Shown: positions 1 through 8,156 of the stretch, piece after piece | Layout of the letters: each line of letters begins with the position of its first letter | Numbering within the stretch: position 1 is the first letter of the stretch | Source: Rhodobacteraceae bacterium UBA2776 | Lineage (GTDB): Bacteria; Pseudomonadota; Alphaproteobacteria; Rhodobacterales; Rhodobacteraceae | DNA length: 38,474 bases | Reading direction: 5' to 3' | NCBI GenBank assembly: GCA_002352425.1 | Contig: DEIK01000022.1 | Coordinates: 1 to 38,474 of the forward strand | Position numbers and translations under genes: made by a program | The notes under the pieces: generated by a model | What the model was told of the DNA's origin: nothing | What the model saw: only the letters and a program-made list of their open reading frames with translations | The model's database searches: none

Positions 1-175
1 GAAATTCTTAGTGGCAGGTCAATTCGGCAAGCGGCTAAAGCCATGGCACAACACAGAAAAATATATTTCATCTATAACCTTTTTGAGTTTGCGTGTCTCA
101 TGGGGCCCTCCAATTACGCGCAGCTCAAGATTTAATTTGGATGGATTTAAAGTGCACTAAAAAGCTGGGAATCCG

Positions 176-1396
176 TTATGCAAACAACTCGTGACACAGC
201 TCCAACGCGTCGATCAACACATCGACCTCGGCCTTGGTATTGTAGAGCCCAAACGAGGCGCGGGCGGTGGCGACAACCCCCAAATGCTCCATCAAGGGTT
301 GCGCGCAGTGGTGCCCGGCGCGCACTGCCACACCCTTTTTGTCCAGCACCGTGGACAGATCATGGGCATGGGCCGCCCCTTGCATGGTGAACGAAAATAT
401 CGCGCCCTTGCTGGCGGATTGCCCCTGCACGTTCAGCCAGTTCAATCCATCCAAACGGGTGCGGGCATAGTCGCGCAGGGTGCGCTCATGGGCGGCAATG
501 TTGTGCATGCCCAGATCCATCATATAGTCCAGCGCGACGCCAAACCCGATGGTTTGAACGATGCCGGGTGTGCCCGCTTCGAACATCATCGGTGGCTTGT
601 TATAGGTCACCTTGTCGCGTGAAACCTCGTCGATCATATCGCCGCCGCCCATGAAGGGGCGCATCTCGGCCATACGCTCGGCTTTGATGTAAATCGCGCC
701 TGACCCCGAGGGGCCATAGAGTTTATGGCCCGTAATCGGGTAGAAATCACAGCCCAGATCCGCGACATCGACAGGCATATGCACGGTGGCTTGCGAGCCA
801 TCGACCAACACCGGAATGCCACGGGCCTGCGCGCCGTCACAGATTGATTTCACATCAACCACAGTGCCCAAAACATTGGACATATGCGTGACAGCGATCA
901 AGCGGGTTTTGTCGGTGATCGCATCCAGAACCCGTTGCGGGTCCAAGTCCCCCAGCGCATCAATATCGACCCATTTCAACACGATGCCCATGCGTTCGCG
1001 CAGGAAATGCCACGGCACAATATTGGCATGGTGCTCCATCACCGACAGGATGATTTCATCGCCAGCCTTTAGATTGTTCATCGCCCAACCATAGGCCACC
1101 AGATTGATGCCCTCGGTGGTGCCGGAATTCAGCACGATTTCGCGCTCGTCGCTGGCATTCAGGAACTTGGCGATGGTGCCGCGCACAGCCTCGTATTTAT
1201 CGGTGGCAAGATTGGAGAGGTAATGCAAACCTCTGTGAACATTGGCATATTCATCGGCATAGCCTGCGGTGACAGCGTCAATCACCGCTTGCGGTTTTTG
1301 CGCCGAAGCCCCGTTGTCGAGGTAAACCAAAGGTTTGCCATTCACTTGGCGCGAAAGGATTGGAAAATCTGTGCGGATCTTTTCTACGTCATACAT
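176..1396 (-). CDS. sufS: SufS cysteine desulfurase (group II)
   Basis: PLP-dependent cysteine desulfurase that removes sulfur from L-cysteine and passes it as persulfide to the SUF scaffold. The 406-aa product has the usual SufS length. Visible motifs are the PLP lysine in TGHKLYGP (K225) and the catalytic cysteine in RAGHHCAQP (C364), placed as in group II enzymes. I start it at MYDVEKIRTDF (1396). The frame stays open up to 1756, but that extension overlaps the neighbouring YIP1 gene in another frame and does not look like protein. It is the last gene of the minus-strand SUF operon, 11 bases after the YIP1-family gene. No sufE, sufU, sufT or sufA is seen in the 175 bases left in the window. 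The call is secure. Confidence 0.96.
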   Translation of the reverse strand: MYDVEKIRTDFPILSRQVNGKPLVYLDNGASAQKPQAVIDAVTAGYADEYANVHRGLHYLSNLATDKYEAVRGTIAKFLNASDEREIVLNSGTTEGINLVAYGWAMNNLKAGDEIILSVMEHHANIVPWHFLRERMGIVLKWVDIDALGDLDPQRVLDAITDKTRLIAVTHMSNVLGTVVDVKSICDGAQARGIPVLVDGSQATVHMPVDVADLGCDFYPITGHKLYGPSGSGAIYIKAERMAEMRPFMGGGDMIDEVSRDKVTYNKPPMMFEAGTPGIVQTIGFGVALDYMMDLGMHNIAAHERTLRDYARTRLDGLNWLNVQGQSASKGAIFSFTMQGAAHAHDLSTVLDKKGVAVRAGHHCAQPLMEHLGVVATARASFGLYNTKAEVDVLIDALELCHELFA

Positions 1397-1407
1397 TTTC
1401 TCAGTCC

Positions 1408-1893
1408 TCAACCCTGCATTTGCGTCTCGACCAGTGAACTGATCCAGATCCAGAAAAACGCCACCGACAGTACCAAACCTATCCCTGTCAACTGCGGCCC
1501 TGCCCCAATAAGTCCGGCAGTCAACCCATGCAACAACCAAAGCGGTGCCACCACCAGCATGGACCAAAACAGTGCTAACCGTGCGCCATAAGTGGTGCCT
1601 TGTCCGCCGAAAACCCGCGCCACCATATAGCTGACACCGGACAGCGCATAAAAGAACAACGGCGCGATGAACAACCACCCCAGCATTGCCCCCCCAAGCC
1701 GCATATCCAGCGGGATTGAGGGGTCCAATTGTGCCTGACGCGAAACATTGGGCCATTGCGAGATAAACACCAGCAAACAGGCCGCGATGAGGAACATCAA
1801 TACGCGCCCCTCATTCACGCCACGATCCAGATGGCGACGGATCACCACACGCGGTGAACGATAACTTTGCAATATGTCGCGGGTTGCGGACAT
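1408..1893 (-). CDS. YIP1-family integral membrane protein of the SUF operon
   Basis: Small membrane protein of 161 aa resembling the YIP1 family of bacterial multi-span proteins. After a charged N-terminus (MSATRDILQSYRSPRVVIRR) come about four to five hydrophobic segments: near residues 32-48, 65-88, 100-118 and 120-150. I start at the ATG at 1893, two bases after the sufD stop. An upstream start in the same frame (1920) would overlap sufD. It sits between sufD and sufS in one transcription unit. From memory, a gene of this type is often found at this place in Rhodobacteraceae SUF operons. Its biochemical role is unknown; a link with Fe-S assembly at the membrane is inference from context only. 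Confidence 0.8.
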   Translation of the reverse strand: MSATRDILQSYRSPRVVIRRHLDRGVNEGRVLMFLIAACLLVFISQWPNVSRQAQLDPSIPLDMRLGGAMLGWLFIAPLFFYALSGVSYMVARVFGGQGTTYGARLALFWSMLVVAPLWLLHGLTAGLIGAGPQLTGIGLVLSVAFFWIWISSLVETQMQG

Positions 1894-1895
1894 GG

Positions 1896-3092
1896 TCAGT
1901 CGCGCCGACGGGCCAGCCAACCCTCAAGCCGACCACGGATGTCATCAGCGATTGCGGCGTCCTCGATCTCGTCCACAGCGGCGTCCAAAAAGGCCAACAC
2001 CAACAGGTCTTGCGCCTCGATTTTGGTCACGCCGCGCGATTGCAGATAGAACATCGCTTTCTCGTCAATCGCCCCTGTGGTGGAACCGTGGCTGCACATC
2101 ACGTCGTCAGCGTAGATTTCCAGCTCGGGCTTACCGTAGAACTGGCTGTCGTCGTCCAACAGCAACGATTGGCTCATCTGATAACCGTCTGTTTTCTGTG
2201 CGCCCTCTTTGACCAAAATCTTGCCCTGAAACACGCCTGTTGCGCCGTTGCGCAGCACCTTTTTGAACACTTGGCGGCTTTCGCAATTCAGGCTGTCATG
2301 AGTGATGAACACCGTATCATCATGCAGGAAATCACCGTCTCCCATTGCAGCACCGGCCACATGGGCGACCGCATTGTCGCCATTGATGTCCAGCACAACT
2401 TCGTTGCGGGTCAGCTTGCCATTGACGGTCATGGTGAAGCTTTTGAAAACACTTTCGTGGCCCAAACGCCCGAAAATATGCGTCGCGGCACGGCGTTCGT
2501 GATCCCGCCCCATTGCACGGACATGGTGAAAGGCACCCGTGTCAGCAACGTCGACTTCCATGACCGTGTTTAGACGCGCGGCGGCCGGGCCGTTCTCTAG
2601 CACTGTCAAATCAGCGCCTTCTTCGACCCGGATAACGTGGTGCAGAATCGCGTCAGAAGTATCTGATTTTCTTACGTAAACCAAGCTAACCGGCTTGCTC
2701 ACCTTTGCATTTGCGCGGATCACAATGCCTTGTTGCGCCTGTGCAGAATTCAGCGCCGCCAAAGGGCGGGCAACGGGCGATTGGCCGTTTTCCTCAAGCA
2801 CGCCGTAAAGGGATTGTGCCCAGTCCGGCGCGTCTTTTAGCTGTGAAATCTCCAAACCCTCAAGCGACAGATCGTCCGAGGCTTGCGCATCAAAAACCCC
2901 GTCCACAAAGACGATTTTCAGCCGGTCAATCGCGTCAAACAGCGGCGCCTCGTCCGTGACCAAAAGGGCGGCTGGCGCCATATCGGTGGTGGTCAACAGA
3001 TCAGGGCGAGTGTATTTCCAATACTCATCGCGGCGTTGTGGCAGGCCCATGGCCTCCAACCGCGCTTTTGCAGATTTACGTGCAGCCTCCAT
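1896..3092 (-). CDS. sufD: SufD Fe-S cluster scaffold component
   Basis: SufD, partner of SufB in the SufBC2D scaffold complex that builds Fe-S clusters in the cytoplasm. The 398-aa product starts with the family N-terminus containing RRDEYWKYTRPDLL and ends with the SufBD beta-helix core, including the CSHGSTTGAID and FYLQSRG segments typical of SufD. The start at 3092 shares one base with the sufC stop (TGATG), a coupled-translation arrangement. It is slightly short at the N-terminus compared with some relatives, which carry about 20-30 more residues before this point. No better start exists because the frame enters sufC there. It forms one unit with sufB and sufC upstream and sufS downstream. 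Confidence 0.95.
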   Translation of the reverse strand: MEAARKSAKARLEAMGLPQRRDEYWKYTRPDLLTTTDMAPAALLVTDEAPLFDAIDRLKIVFVDGVFDAQASDDLSLEGLEISQLKDAPDWAQSLYGVLEENGQSPVARPLAALNSAQAQQGIVIRANAKVSKPVSLVYVRKSDTSDAILHHVIRVEEGADLTVLENGPAAARLNTVMEVDVADTGAFHHVRAMGRDHERRAATHIFGRLGHESVFKSFTMTVNGKLTRNEVVLDINGDNAVAHVAGAAMGDGDFLHDDTVFITHDSLNCESRQVFKKVLRNGATGVFQGKILVKEGAQKTDGYQMSQSLLLDDDSQFYGKPELEIYADDVMCSHGSTTGAIDEKAMFYLQSRGVTKIEAQDLLVLAFLDAAVDEIEDAAIADDIRGRLEGWLARRRD

Positions 3093-3847
3093 CAGGCAAC
3101 CTCCGCCAAAATATCCGCATAGCCGTTGTTTTCGACCTCAAGCGCCAGTTCAGGGCCGCCCGATTTGATCATCCGACCGTTGGCCATGATGTGTACAACG
3201 TCCGGTTTGATGTGATCCAGCAAGCGCTGATAGTGGGTGATTACAAGGAACGAACGACCCTCAGAGCGCAGCGCATTCACGCCTTCGGACACCAATTTCA
3301 TCGCGTCCACATCAAGCCCTGAATCGGTTTCATCCAGAATACACATCTTTGGCTCAAGCATCGCCATTTGCAGGATTTCGTTGCGCTTTTTCTCGCCACC
3401 CGAGAAGCCCACGTTGACGGGGCGTTTCAGCATCTCGGCGTCAATCTTCAACGTCTTGGCTTTTTCCCGAATGATTTTCAGGAATTCCCCCGCCGACAAC
3501 TCATCCTCGCCACGCATTTTGCGTTGCGAGTTCACGGCGGTGCGCAGGAACGTCATGTTGCCCACGCCCGGAATTTCAACAGGGTATTGGAACGCCAGGA
3601 ACAGGCCCAAGGCAGCGCGCTCTTCCGGCTCAAGATCCAGCAGATCATTGCCCAACAACGTGGCCGTGCCATCCGTCACCTCATAGCCCGCGCGGCCCGA
3701 CAAAACATAAGACAATGTCGATTTACCAGACCCATTCGGCCCCATAATCGCATGCACTTCACCCGCGCCGATTTTCAGATCGACACCTTTGAGGATTTGC
3801 TTGTCTTCATCTTCAAGTTTGACGTGTAGGTTTTTGATATCTAACAT
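3092..3847 (-). CDS. sufC: SufC ABC-type ATPase
   Basis: Cytosolic ABC-family ATPase that powers the SufBCD scaffold. The 251-aa product has all nucleotide-binding motifs: Walker A GPNGSGKS (residues 36-43), a Q-loop in FQYPVEIPG, the SufC-type signature FSGGEKKR (148-155), Walker B CILDETDSG (169-177) and the H-loop histidine in VITHYQR (H205). No membrane segment is present, as expected for SufC. The gene lies directly after the YbjQ-family gene (11 bases apart) and overlaps the start of sufD by one base, so sufC and sufD are probably translationally coupled. Two non-SUF genes separate it from sufB. Confidence 0.97.
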   Translation of the reverse strand: MLDIKNLHVKLEDEDKQILKGVDLKIGAGEVHAIMGPNGSGKSTLSYVLSGRAGYEVTDGTATLLGNDLLDLEPEERAALGLFLAFQYPVEIPGVGNMTFLRTAVNSQRKMRGEDELSAGEFLKIIREKAKTLKIDAEMLKRPVNVGFSGGEKKRNEILQMAMLEPKMCILDETDSGLDVDAMKLVSEGVNALRSEGRSFLVITHYQRLLDHIKPDVVHIMANGRMIKSGGPELALEVENNGYADILAEVA

Positions 3848-3858
3848 TTTATGTCTCT

Positions 3859-4182
3859 CTATTGCTCGATGGTCACGGCTGTTCCCGATGCTGATACCAT
3901 CAACATCGAGCCCGCCTTGCCAATAACTTCATAATCCAGATCCACGCCCACAACGGCGTTCGCGCCGTATGCTTTTGCGCGGTCTTGCAACTCGTTTAGC
4001 GCCGTGTCACGGGCGTCTTGCAACTTGTCCTCATAGGCGCCCGAACGGCCCCCAACGATATCTGTAATACTGGCGAAAACGTCGCGCACAATATTCGCGC
4101 CCATGATCGCCTCGCCCACGACAATGCCGTGGTATTGGGTGATTTTGTGGCCCTCAACGGAGGGTGTGGTTGTGATGATCAT
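3859..4182 (-). CDS. YbjQ/UPF0145-family protein inside the SUF operon
   Basis: The 107-aa product matches the YbjQ (UPF0145) family, annotated as a putative heavy-metal-binding domain that forms small oligomers. The family pattern is visible: N-terminal MIITTTPSVEGHKITQYHGIV, then GEAIMGANIVRD, a GGRSGAYE segment, and the ending GANAVVGVDLDYEVIG. The ATG at 4182 gives the usual family length and overlaps the stop of the preceding small membrane gene (ATGA), so the two are probably translationally coupled. Upstream in-frame residues to 4224 do not resemble the family. The true function of YbjQ proteins is not settled; placement between sufB and sufC suggests a link to iron or cluster handling, which is inference. 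Confidence 0.88.
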   Translation of the reverse strand: MIITTTPSVEGHKITQYHGIVVGEAIMGANIVRDVFASITDIVGGRSGAYEDKLQDARDTALNELQDRAKAYGANAVVGVDLDYEVIGKAGSMLMVSASGTAVTIEQ

Positions 4183-4526
4183 TTGTACTTCCACGGTTTT
4201 TGGGTCGCGTTCGCAATGGCACACTCGGCGGCTTCGGCTTCATGTGACGCTATTTTGCTAGCTTCAGTATGTTCAACCTTATCAACCCTACGCTGGTAAA
4301 ACGGCACCAAGACGAACCGGTAAATGAGAGTCACAACAACTGCGAACGCAAAACTATAGAAAAGAGGGTTTTGTGCTTCAATAAAGTCTTTTGGAAACTT
4401 CATCCAAACAATCATCCCGAGCACAAACGATGAGAAGAACACAGCAAGCGTCCAAGACTGGCTTCGCTTGTGCATTCCAATGCCACCGCCAGACTTGCGA
4501 TAATACTTTGGAGGCGTAGTTGTCAT
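4179..4526 (-). CDS. Small two-helix membrane protein of unknown function, SUF operon
   Basis: I do not recognise this 115-aa protein. It has a basic N-terminus (PPKYYRKSGGG, HKR), a first hydrophobic helix around residues 25-43 (SWTLAVFFSSFVLGMIVWM) and a second around 55-75 (FYSFAFAVVVTLIYRFVLVPFY). A polar C-terminal tail follows, rich in Glu, Ala and His with one Cys (HEAEAAECAIA). The start at 4526 lies four bases after the sufB stop; an internal ATG at 4475 is an alternative. It overlaps the YbjQ-family gene by ATGA. The stretch is richer in A and T than sufB and sufC, which may mean it was acquired separately. It is real by operon architecture; its function is unknown. Confidence 0.65.
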   Translation of the reverse strand: MTTTPPKYYRKSGGGIGMHKRSQSWTLAVFFSSFVLGMIVWMKFPKDFIEAQNPLFYSFAFAVVVTLIYRFVLVPFYQRRVDKVEHTEASKIASHEAEAAECAIANATQKPWKYK

Positions 4527-4530
4527 CAAC

Positions 4531-6054
4531 TTAACCCACCGACCCCTCAAGCGAAATCGCCACCAAAGCCTGTGCTTCCATGGCAAATTCCATCGGCAGC
4601 GCTTGCAGCACTTCCTTGGCGAACCCGTTGACGATCAACGCCACCGCTTCTTCTTCGCCCATGCCACGTTGGCGGCAATAGAACATTTGTTCATCGTCCA
4701 CCTTGGAGGTCGTGGCCTCGTGCTCAACCCGCGATGAATTATTCTTGACCTCGATATAAGGCACCGTATGCGCCCCGCATTTATCACCAATCAACAGGCT
4801 ATCGCATTGGGTATAGTTGCGCGAATTTTGCGCCTTGGGGTGCATCGAGACCAGCCCGCGATAGGTGTTTTGCGCTTGTCCCGCCGAAATCCCTTTGGAC
4901 ACGATGCGCGATTTGGAGTTCGCGCCCAGATGCACCATTTTGGTGCCCGTGTCGGCTTGCTGGTGGTTGTTGGTGATGGCGATCGAGTAAAACTCGCCTT
5001 GGCTGTTGTCGCCACGCAAAATGCAGCTTGGGTATTTCCACGTCACCGCCGACCCCGTTTCGACCTGCGTCCACATGATTTTGGCGTTATCACCCCGACA
5101 ATCGGCCCGTTTCGTCACAAAGTTGTAAATCCCGCCGTTGCCGTCCTCATCGCCCGGATACCAGTTTTGCACGGTGGAGTATTTCACCTCGGCATCTTCT
5201 TCGATGATGATTTCGACCACGGCCGCATGCAGCTGTGCCACGTCGCGCTTGGGGGCCGTACAGCCTTCTAAGTAGCTGACATAGCTGCCTTTATCGGCAA
5301 TAATCAGGGTGCGCTCAAACTGTCCGGTGTTTTCGGCGTTGATGCGGAAATAGGTGGACAATTCCATCGGGCAACGCACGCCCGGCGGGATGTAAACGAA
5401 CGACCCATCGGAAAACACGGCGCTGTTCAGAGTGGCGTAAAAGTTGTCAGAGGCCGGAACAACCGTGCCCAGATATTTCTTCACCAGCTCGGGATGTTCA
5501 CGGATTGCCTCGGAGATCGAGCAGAAAATCACGCCCGCCTCGGCCAGTTCCTTTTGAAAGGTCGTGCCCACAGAAACGCTGTCAAACACCGCATCCACGG
5601 CAACTTTGCGCCCCTCGGCGGGTGCGGCCTCGGCGCCTTCGACACCAGCCAAGATCATTTGTTCGCGCAGCGGAATGCCCAGTTTGTCATAGGTGGCCAG
5701 CAGTTTCGGGTCGACTTCGTCCAGCGATTTCGGCTTTTCTTCCATAGATTTTGGGCGCGCGTAATAGTAAATATCCTGAAAGTCGATGTCAGGATAGTTC
5801 ACCATCGCCCATGTCGGCTCTTCCAGTTTCTCCCAACGCTCAAACGCGCTGAGACGCCAGTCGGTCATCCACTCAGGCTCTTCGTTCTTGTCGGAAATCA
5901 GCCGCACGATATCGGGGTTCACGCCTTTGGGGGCGTATTCCATCTCGATCTCGGTTTCCCAGCCGTATTTGTAATTGTCAGCAAGGGTGCGCACCGCATC
6001 AACGGTTTCTTCCTCGACGCCCTCTTTTGCAATCATCTCGTTCGCTGCTGCCAT
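4531..6054 (-). CDS. sufB: SufB Fe-S cluster scaffold protein
   Basis: Main scaffold subunit of the SufBCD complex, on which the nascent Fe-S cluster is assembled. The 507-aa product has the typical length and conserved blocks, including VRCPMELSTYFRIN, LEGCTAPKRD, VKYSTVQNWYPGD and the C-terminal CDSLLIGDKCGAHTVPYIE, which contains the cysteine used for sulfur transfer in characterised SufB proteins. I choose MAAANEMIAKEG at 6054 because a good ribosome-binding site (AAAGGAAACGAT) lies just before it; the frame stays open further upstream into the cysteine desulfurase gene but is not SufB-like there. It follows the NifS-like gene by 10 bases and precedes the two accessory genes that separate it from sufC. 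Confidence 0.97.
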   Translation of the reverse strand: MAAANEMIAKEGVEEETVDAVRTLADNYKYGWETEIEMEYAPKGVNPDIVRLISDKNEEPEWMTDWRLSAFERWEKLEEPTWAMVNYPDIDFQDIYYYARPKSMEEKPKSLDEVDPKLLATYDKLGIPLREQMILAGVEGAEAAPAEGRKVAVDAVFDSVSVGTTFQKELAEAGVIFCSISEAIREHPELVKKYLGTVVPASDNFYATLNSAVFSDGSFVYIPPGVRCPMELSTYFRINAENTGQFERTLIIADKGSYVSYLEGCTAPKRDVAQLHAAVVEIIIEEDAEVKYSTVQNWYPGDEDGNGGIYNFVTKRADCRGDNAKIMWTQVETGSAVTWKYPSCILRGDNSQGEFYSIAITNNHQQADTGTKMVHLGANSKSRIVSKGISAGQAQNTYRGLVSMHPKAQNSRNYTQCDSLLIGDKCGAHTVPYIEVKNNSSRVEHEATTSKVDDEQMFYCRQRGMGEEEAVALIVNGFAKEVLQALPMEFAMEAQALVAISLEGSVG

Positions 6055-6064
6055 ATCGTTTCCT

Positions 6065-7108
6065 TTACGCATTGCGCGCTTTGAATTTCTCCAGCTGTGC
6101 ACGCCATGCTTTGGCAAATCGCTGCACATCGTCTTTTGTCGTGTCGGGCCCGATCGAGACCCTGATCGCGCTGCTTGCGGTCTGGTCGTCAAACCCCATC
6201 GCTTGCAACACCCGGCTCGCCCGCACCTTGCCCGAGGAACAGGCTGACCCCGCCGAAACCGCAAAACCTGCCAGATCCATCTGCATCACTTGCGTTTCGC
6301 CCTTCCAGCCCGGAACTGCGAAACAGGATGTGTTCGGAAGCCGCGCGACCTCATTCCCGACAAAAATAGTATCTTTTTCTGATTCTGCCAGTGCTAATTC
6401 TAGAATCTTTCTAATTTCCGCAACTTTTTCCCAAGTTCCATTGACCAATTCCTCGGCCGCTGCCGTTGCCGCGGCCCCAAATCCAGCAATTCCTATAGTG
6501 TTTTCAGTGCCCGCGCGCCGCCCCATTTCTTGGCCGCCACCCTTTATTTGCGCTGCAATCTCTGTGCCGCGCTTCACGATCAGCGCGCCAACGCCCTTGG
6601 GGCCACCCAGTTTATGGGCCGAGATAATTGCCATCTGCGCGCCCGACCAGTTGAAAGCAAAGGGCATTTTTCCAAATATCTGGGTGGCATCCGTTAATTC
6701 CAACCCTTCTGGCAAATCCTGCACAATCCCCGTTTCGCTGTTGGCCGCTTGTAAAACCGTCACCGCCGGATCAGCAACAGCCACACGCCCCTGCCCATCG
6801 ACCGGTAAATCCGCCTGCGCCCAAACGGCCACCGCATCATGCTCCACACCGGCGCATTGCAACCCGCGCCCCGCCATTGCCAAGGCCGCTGCTTCTGTTG
6901 CAGAGGATGTAAAAATAATATCGCACCCATCCGCCCCAAAGGCCGTGGCCACTTGGGCGCGTGCGCGTTCGACCAAGGCCAAGGCCGCCCGCCCTTCAAA
7001 ATGCACCGAGGACGGGTTGCCCACGACATCCATTGCCGAAATCATCGCATCGCGTGCCTTTGGTCTCAGCGGTGTGGTGGCGTTCCAATCCAGATAGGTT
7101 CTATTCAT
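6065..7108 (-). CDS. NifS/IscS-like cysteine desulfurase (group I)
   Basis: A second PLP-dependent cysteine desulfurase in the same operon as sufS. The 347-aa product starts YLDWNATTPLRP, carries the PLP-contacting Asp and Gln in TDATQ (D140), the PLP lysine in SAHKLGGPKG (K166), the RRAGTEN block and the catalytic cysteine in SAGSACSSGK (C290), placed as in the group I NifS/IscS class. It is shorter than E. coli IscS (about 404 aa), which is common in alphaproteobacterial operon copies. The start overlaps the stop of the upstream unknown gene (ATGA). Whether it supplies sulfur to SufB alongside SufS or serves another acceptor cannot be told from sequence. Confidence 0.92.
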   Translation of the reverse strand: MNRTYLDWNATTPLRPKARDAMISAMDVVGNPSSVHFEGRAALALVERARAQVATAFGADGCDIIFTSSATEAAALAMAGRGLQCAGVEHDAVAVWAQADLPVDGQGRVAVADPAVTVLQAANSETGIVQDLPEGLELTDATQIFGKMPFAFNWSGAQMAIISAHKLGGPKGVGALIVKRGTEIAAQIKGGGQEMGRRAGTENTIGIAGFGAAATAAAEELVNGTWEKVAEIRKILELALAESEKDTIFVGNEVARLPNTSCFAVPGWKGETQVMQMDLAGFAVSAGSACSSGKVRASRVLQAMGFDDQTASSAIRVSIGPDTTKDDVQRFAKAWRAQLEKFKARNA

Positions 7109-7557
7109 TCTGCGCTCTCTAACTGTAGCTTTAGCTCATCTCTTATTTCCAAAGCGACATCCGCACGCAACAAATATGTCGTGGATGGCACCTTATCCTC
7201 CCCAGAAGAAAGGTCCGATAGCTTTTGCACTTGTAACAACACCCGACCTGGCACTTGCGCATAACCAGGGAAGCGGACTGTAAGCCGATTTTTTATTCGG
7301 CCAAACACTGTTTGTTCATTATTCCAACTTTGCAAAGCAAATAGACCGAAACGAGAGAAAAATAGATGCAACTCTTTGATTGTCATGCCGCTGAAAGCGA
7401 GAGGTTCAATACGTGCACGAAGGTCCTTGTTGTCTTCTACTAACTTGTGCCATCGATTATCAAGCTCTTGGACAGATACGGTCCCATCTACGTTTCTAAG
7501 GGCAGGCAGAAGTTGAAGTTTTTGGATCGCTAGAAGGTCTTCTAACCCTGTATTCAT
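7105..7557 (-). CDS. Unknown protein between iscR and the cysteine desulfurase gene
   Basis: I do not recognise this 150-aa protein. It is soluble, without signal peptide or membrane segment, and has no cysteine, so it is unlikely to bind a cluster itself. The N-terminal half looks helical (LEDLLAIQKLQLLPALRN, then ELDNRWHKLVEDNKDLRARIEPLAF); the C-terminal half contains aromatic and basic stretches (FGRIKNRLTVRFPGYAQV). Both ends overlap neighbours by ATGA, with the iscR stop and with the desulfurase start, so it is part of the coding chain of the operon. It is clearly richer in A and T than iscR and sufB. Operon position argues that it is real; its function is open. Confidence 0.7.
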   Translation of the reverse strand: MNTGLEDLLAIQKLQLLPALRNVDGTVSVQELDNRWHKLVEDNKDLRARIEPLAFSGMTIKELHLFFSRFGLFALQSWNNEQTVFGRIKNRLTVRFPGYAQVPGRVLLQVQKLSDLSSGEDKVPSTTYLLRADVALEIRDELKLQLESAE

Positions 7558-8015
7558 TCTTCATCTACGACTGAAAATAGCGTCGGCACCGCCGGACAAG
7601 GTGCCAATTCGTTCTGAATAACATCAGACAGCCGCGTTTGGTGCAAAAACACATAGACATGTGCCGATAACCCCTCCCACAACCGATTGGTCATGGATTG
7701 GGCCCGTGATCCGGATGCGCCGCCTTTGGCCCCAACCCCTGTGTGCATCGCCGACACGGTTTCATCCACCGCGCCCAGAATTTCCGAAATCCGCATCTCG
7801 GACGGCGGACGGGCCAACCGATATCCGCCGCCCGGCCCGCGTACAGATTCTACCATTTTGGCGCGGCGCAACTTCACGAACAGCTGCTCTAAATAGGGCA
7901 GTGAAATGTCCTGACGGGCTGATATTTCAGCCAAAGAAACCAACCCACCCTCTGGCTGAATCGCCAAATCCGCCAGCGCAACCATCGCATATCTGCCTTT
8001 TGTGCTCAGTTTCAT
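7554..8015 (-). CDS. iscR: IscR-type Rrf2-family transcriptional regulator
   Basis: Transcription factor of the Rrf2 family that probably controls this SUF operon. The 153-aa product begins MKLSTKGRYAMVALADLA and has the winged-helix DNA-binding pattern ISLPYLEQLFVKLRRA...VRGPGGGYRLARP typical of IscR, then EILGAVDET. The cluster-binding region reads HTGVGAKGGASGSRAQSM-TNRLW, so the three cysteines of E. coli IscR (C92, C98, C104) are absent. The only cysteine is C140 near the C-terminus (LAPCPAVP). I prefer the ATG at 8015, with AGGGG nine bases upstream, over the GTG two codons earlier. IscR of Rhodobacter sphaeroides is reported as an iron-responsive repressor with atypical cluster binding; this protein may be of that class. 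Confidence 0.92.
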   Translation of the reverse strand: MKLSTKGRYAMVALADLAIQPEGGLVSLAEISARQDISLPYLEQLFVKLRRAKMVESVRGPGGGYRLARPPSEMRISEILGAVDETVSAMHTGVGAKGGASGSRAQSMTNRLWEGLSAHVYVFLHQTRLSDVIQNELAPCPAVPTLFSVVDEE

Positions 8016-8156
8016 CGCCACAAACCCCTAAAAACATTGACCTTGGCAAGCACTACGCTTACTTCGACTTTAACCCACATCAGCACCAGCTGATTATGGA
8101 ATGGTCTATGGTGCGCGACAAAAACAGTCAACGCGCCTGTAATGTAAGGATACTGA
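8016..8156. promoter_or_regulatory. Divergent intergenic region, iscR operon / hydrolase
   Basis: These 141 bases separate the minus-strand SUF operon from a plus-strand gene, so they should carry the operon promoter and any IscR autoregulatory site. I could not pin down -35 and -10 boxes or an IscR operator by eye. The region is the place to look for the iron-responsive site described for Rhodobacterales. Confidence 0.45.

Noticed and set aside
1..175. A gene at the left edge
   Set aside because: Only a 14-codon open piece reaches the edge on the minus strand; this is not enough to support a call.
176..1756. A 526-aa SufS with a 120-aa N-terminal extension
   Set aside because: The extension is the wrong-frame reading of the YIP1 gene; the true start at 1396 gives the normal SufS length.
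6027..7097. A 356-aa protein opposite the NifS-like gene
   Set aside because: It is the complementary reading of a secure desulfurase gene with low-complexity Ala/Ser/Pro composition.
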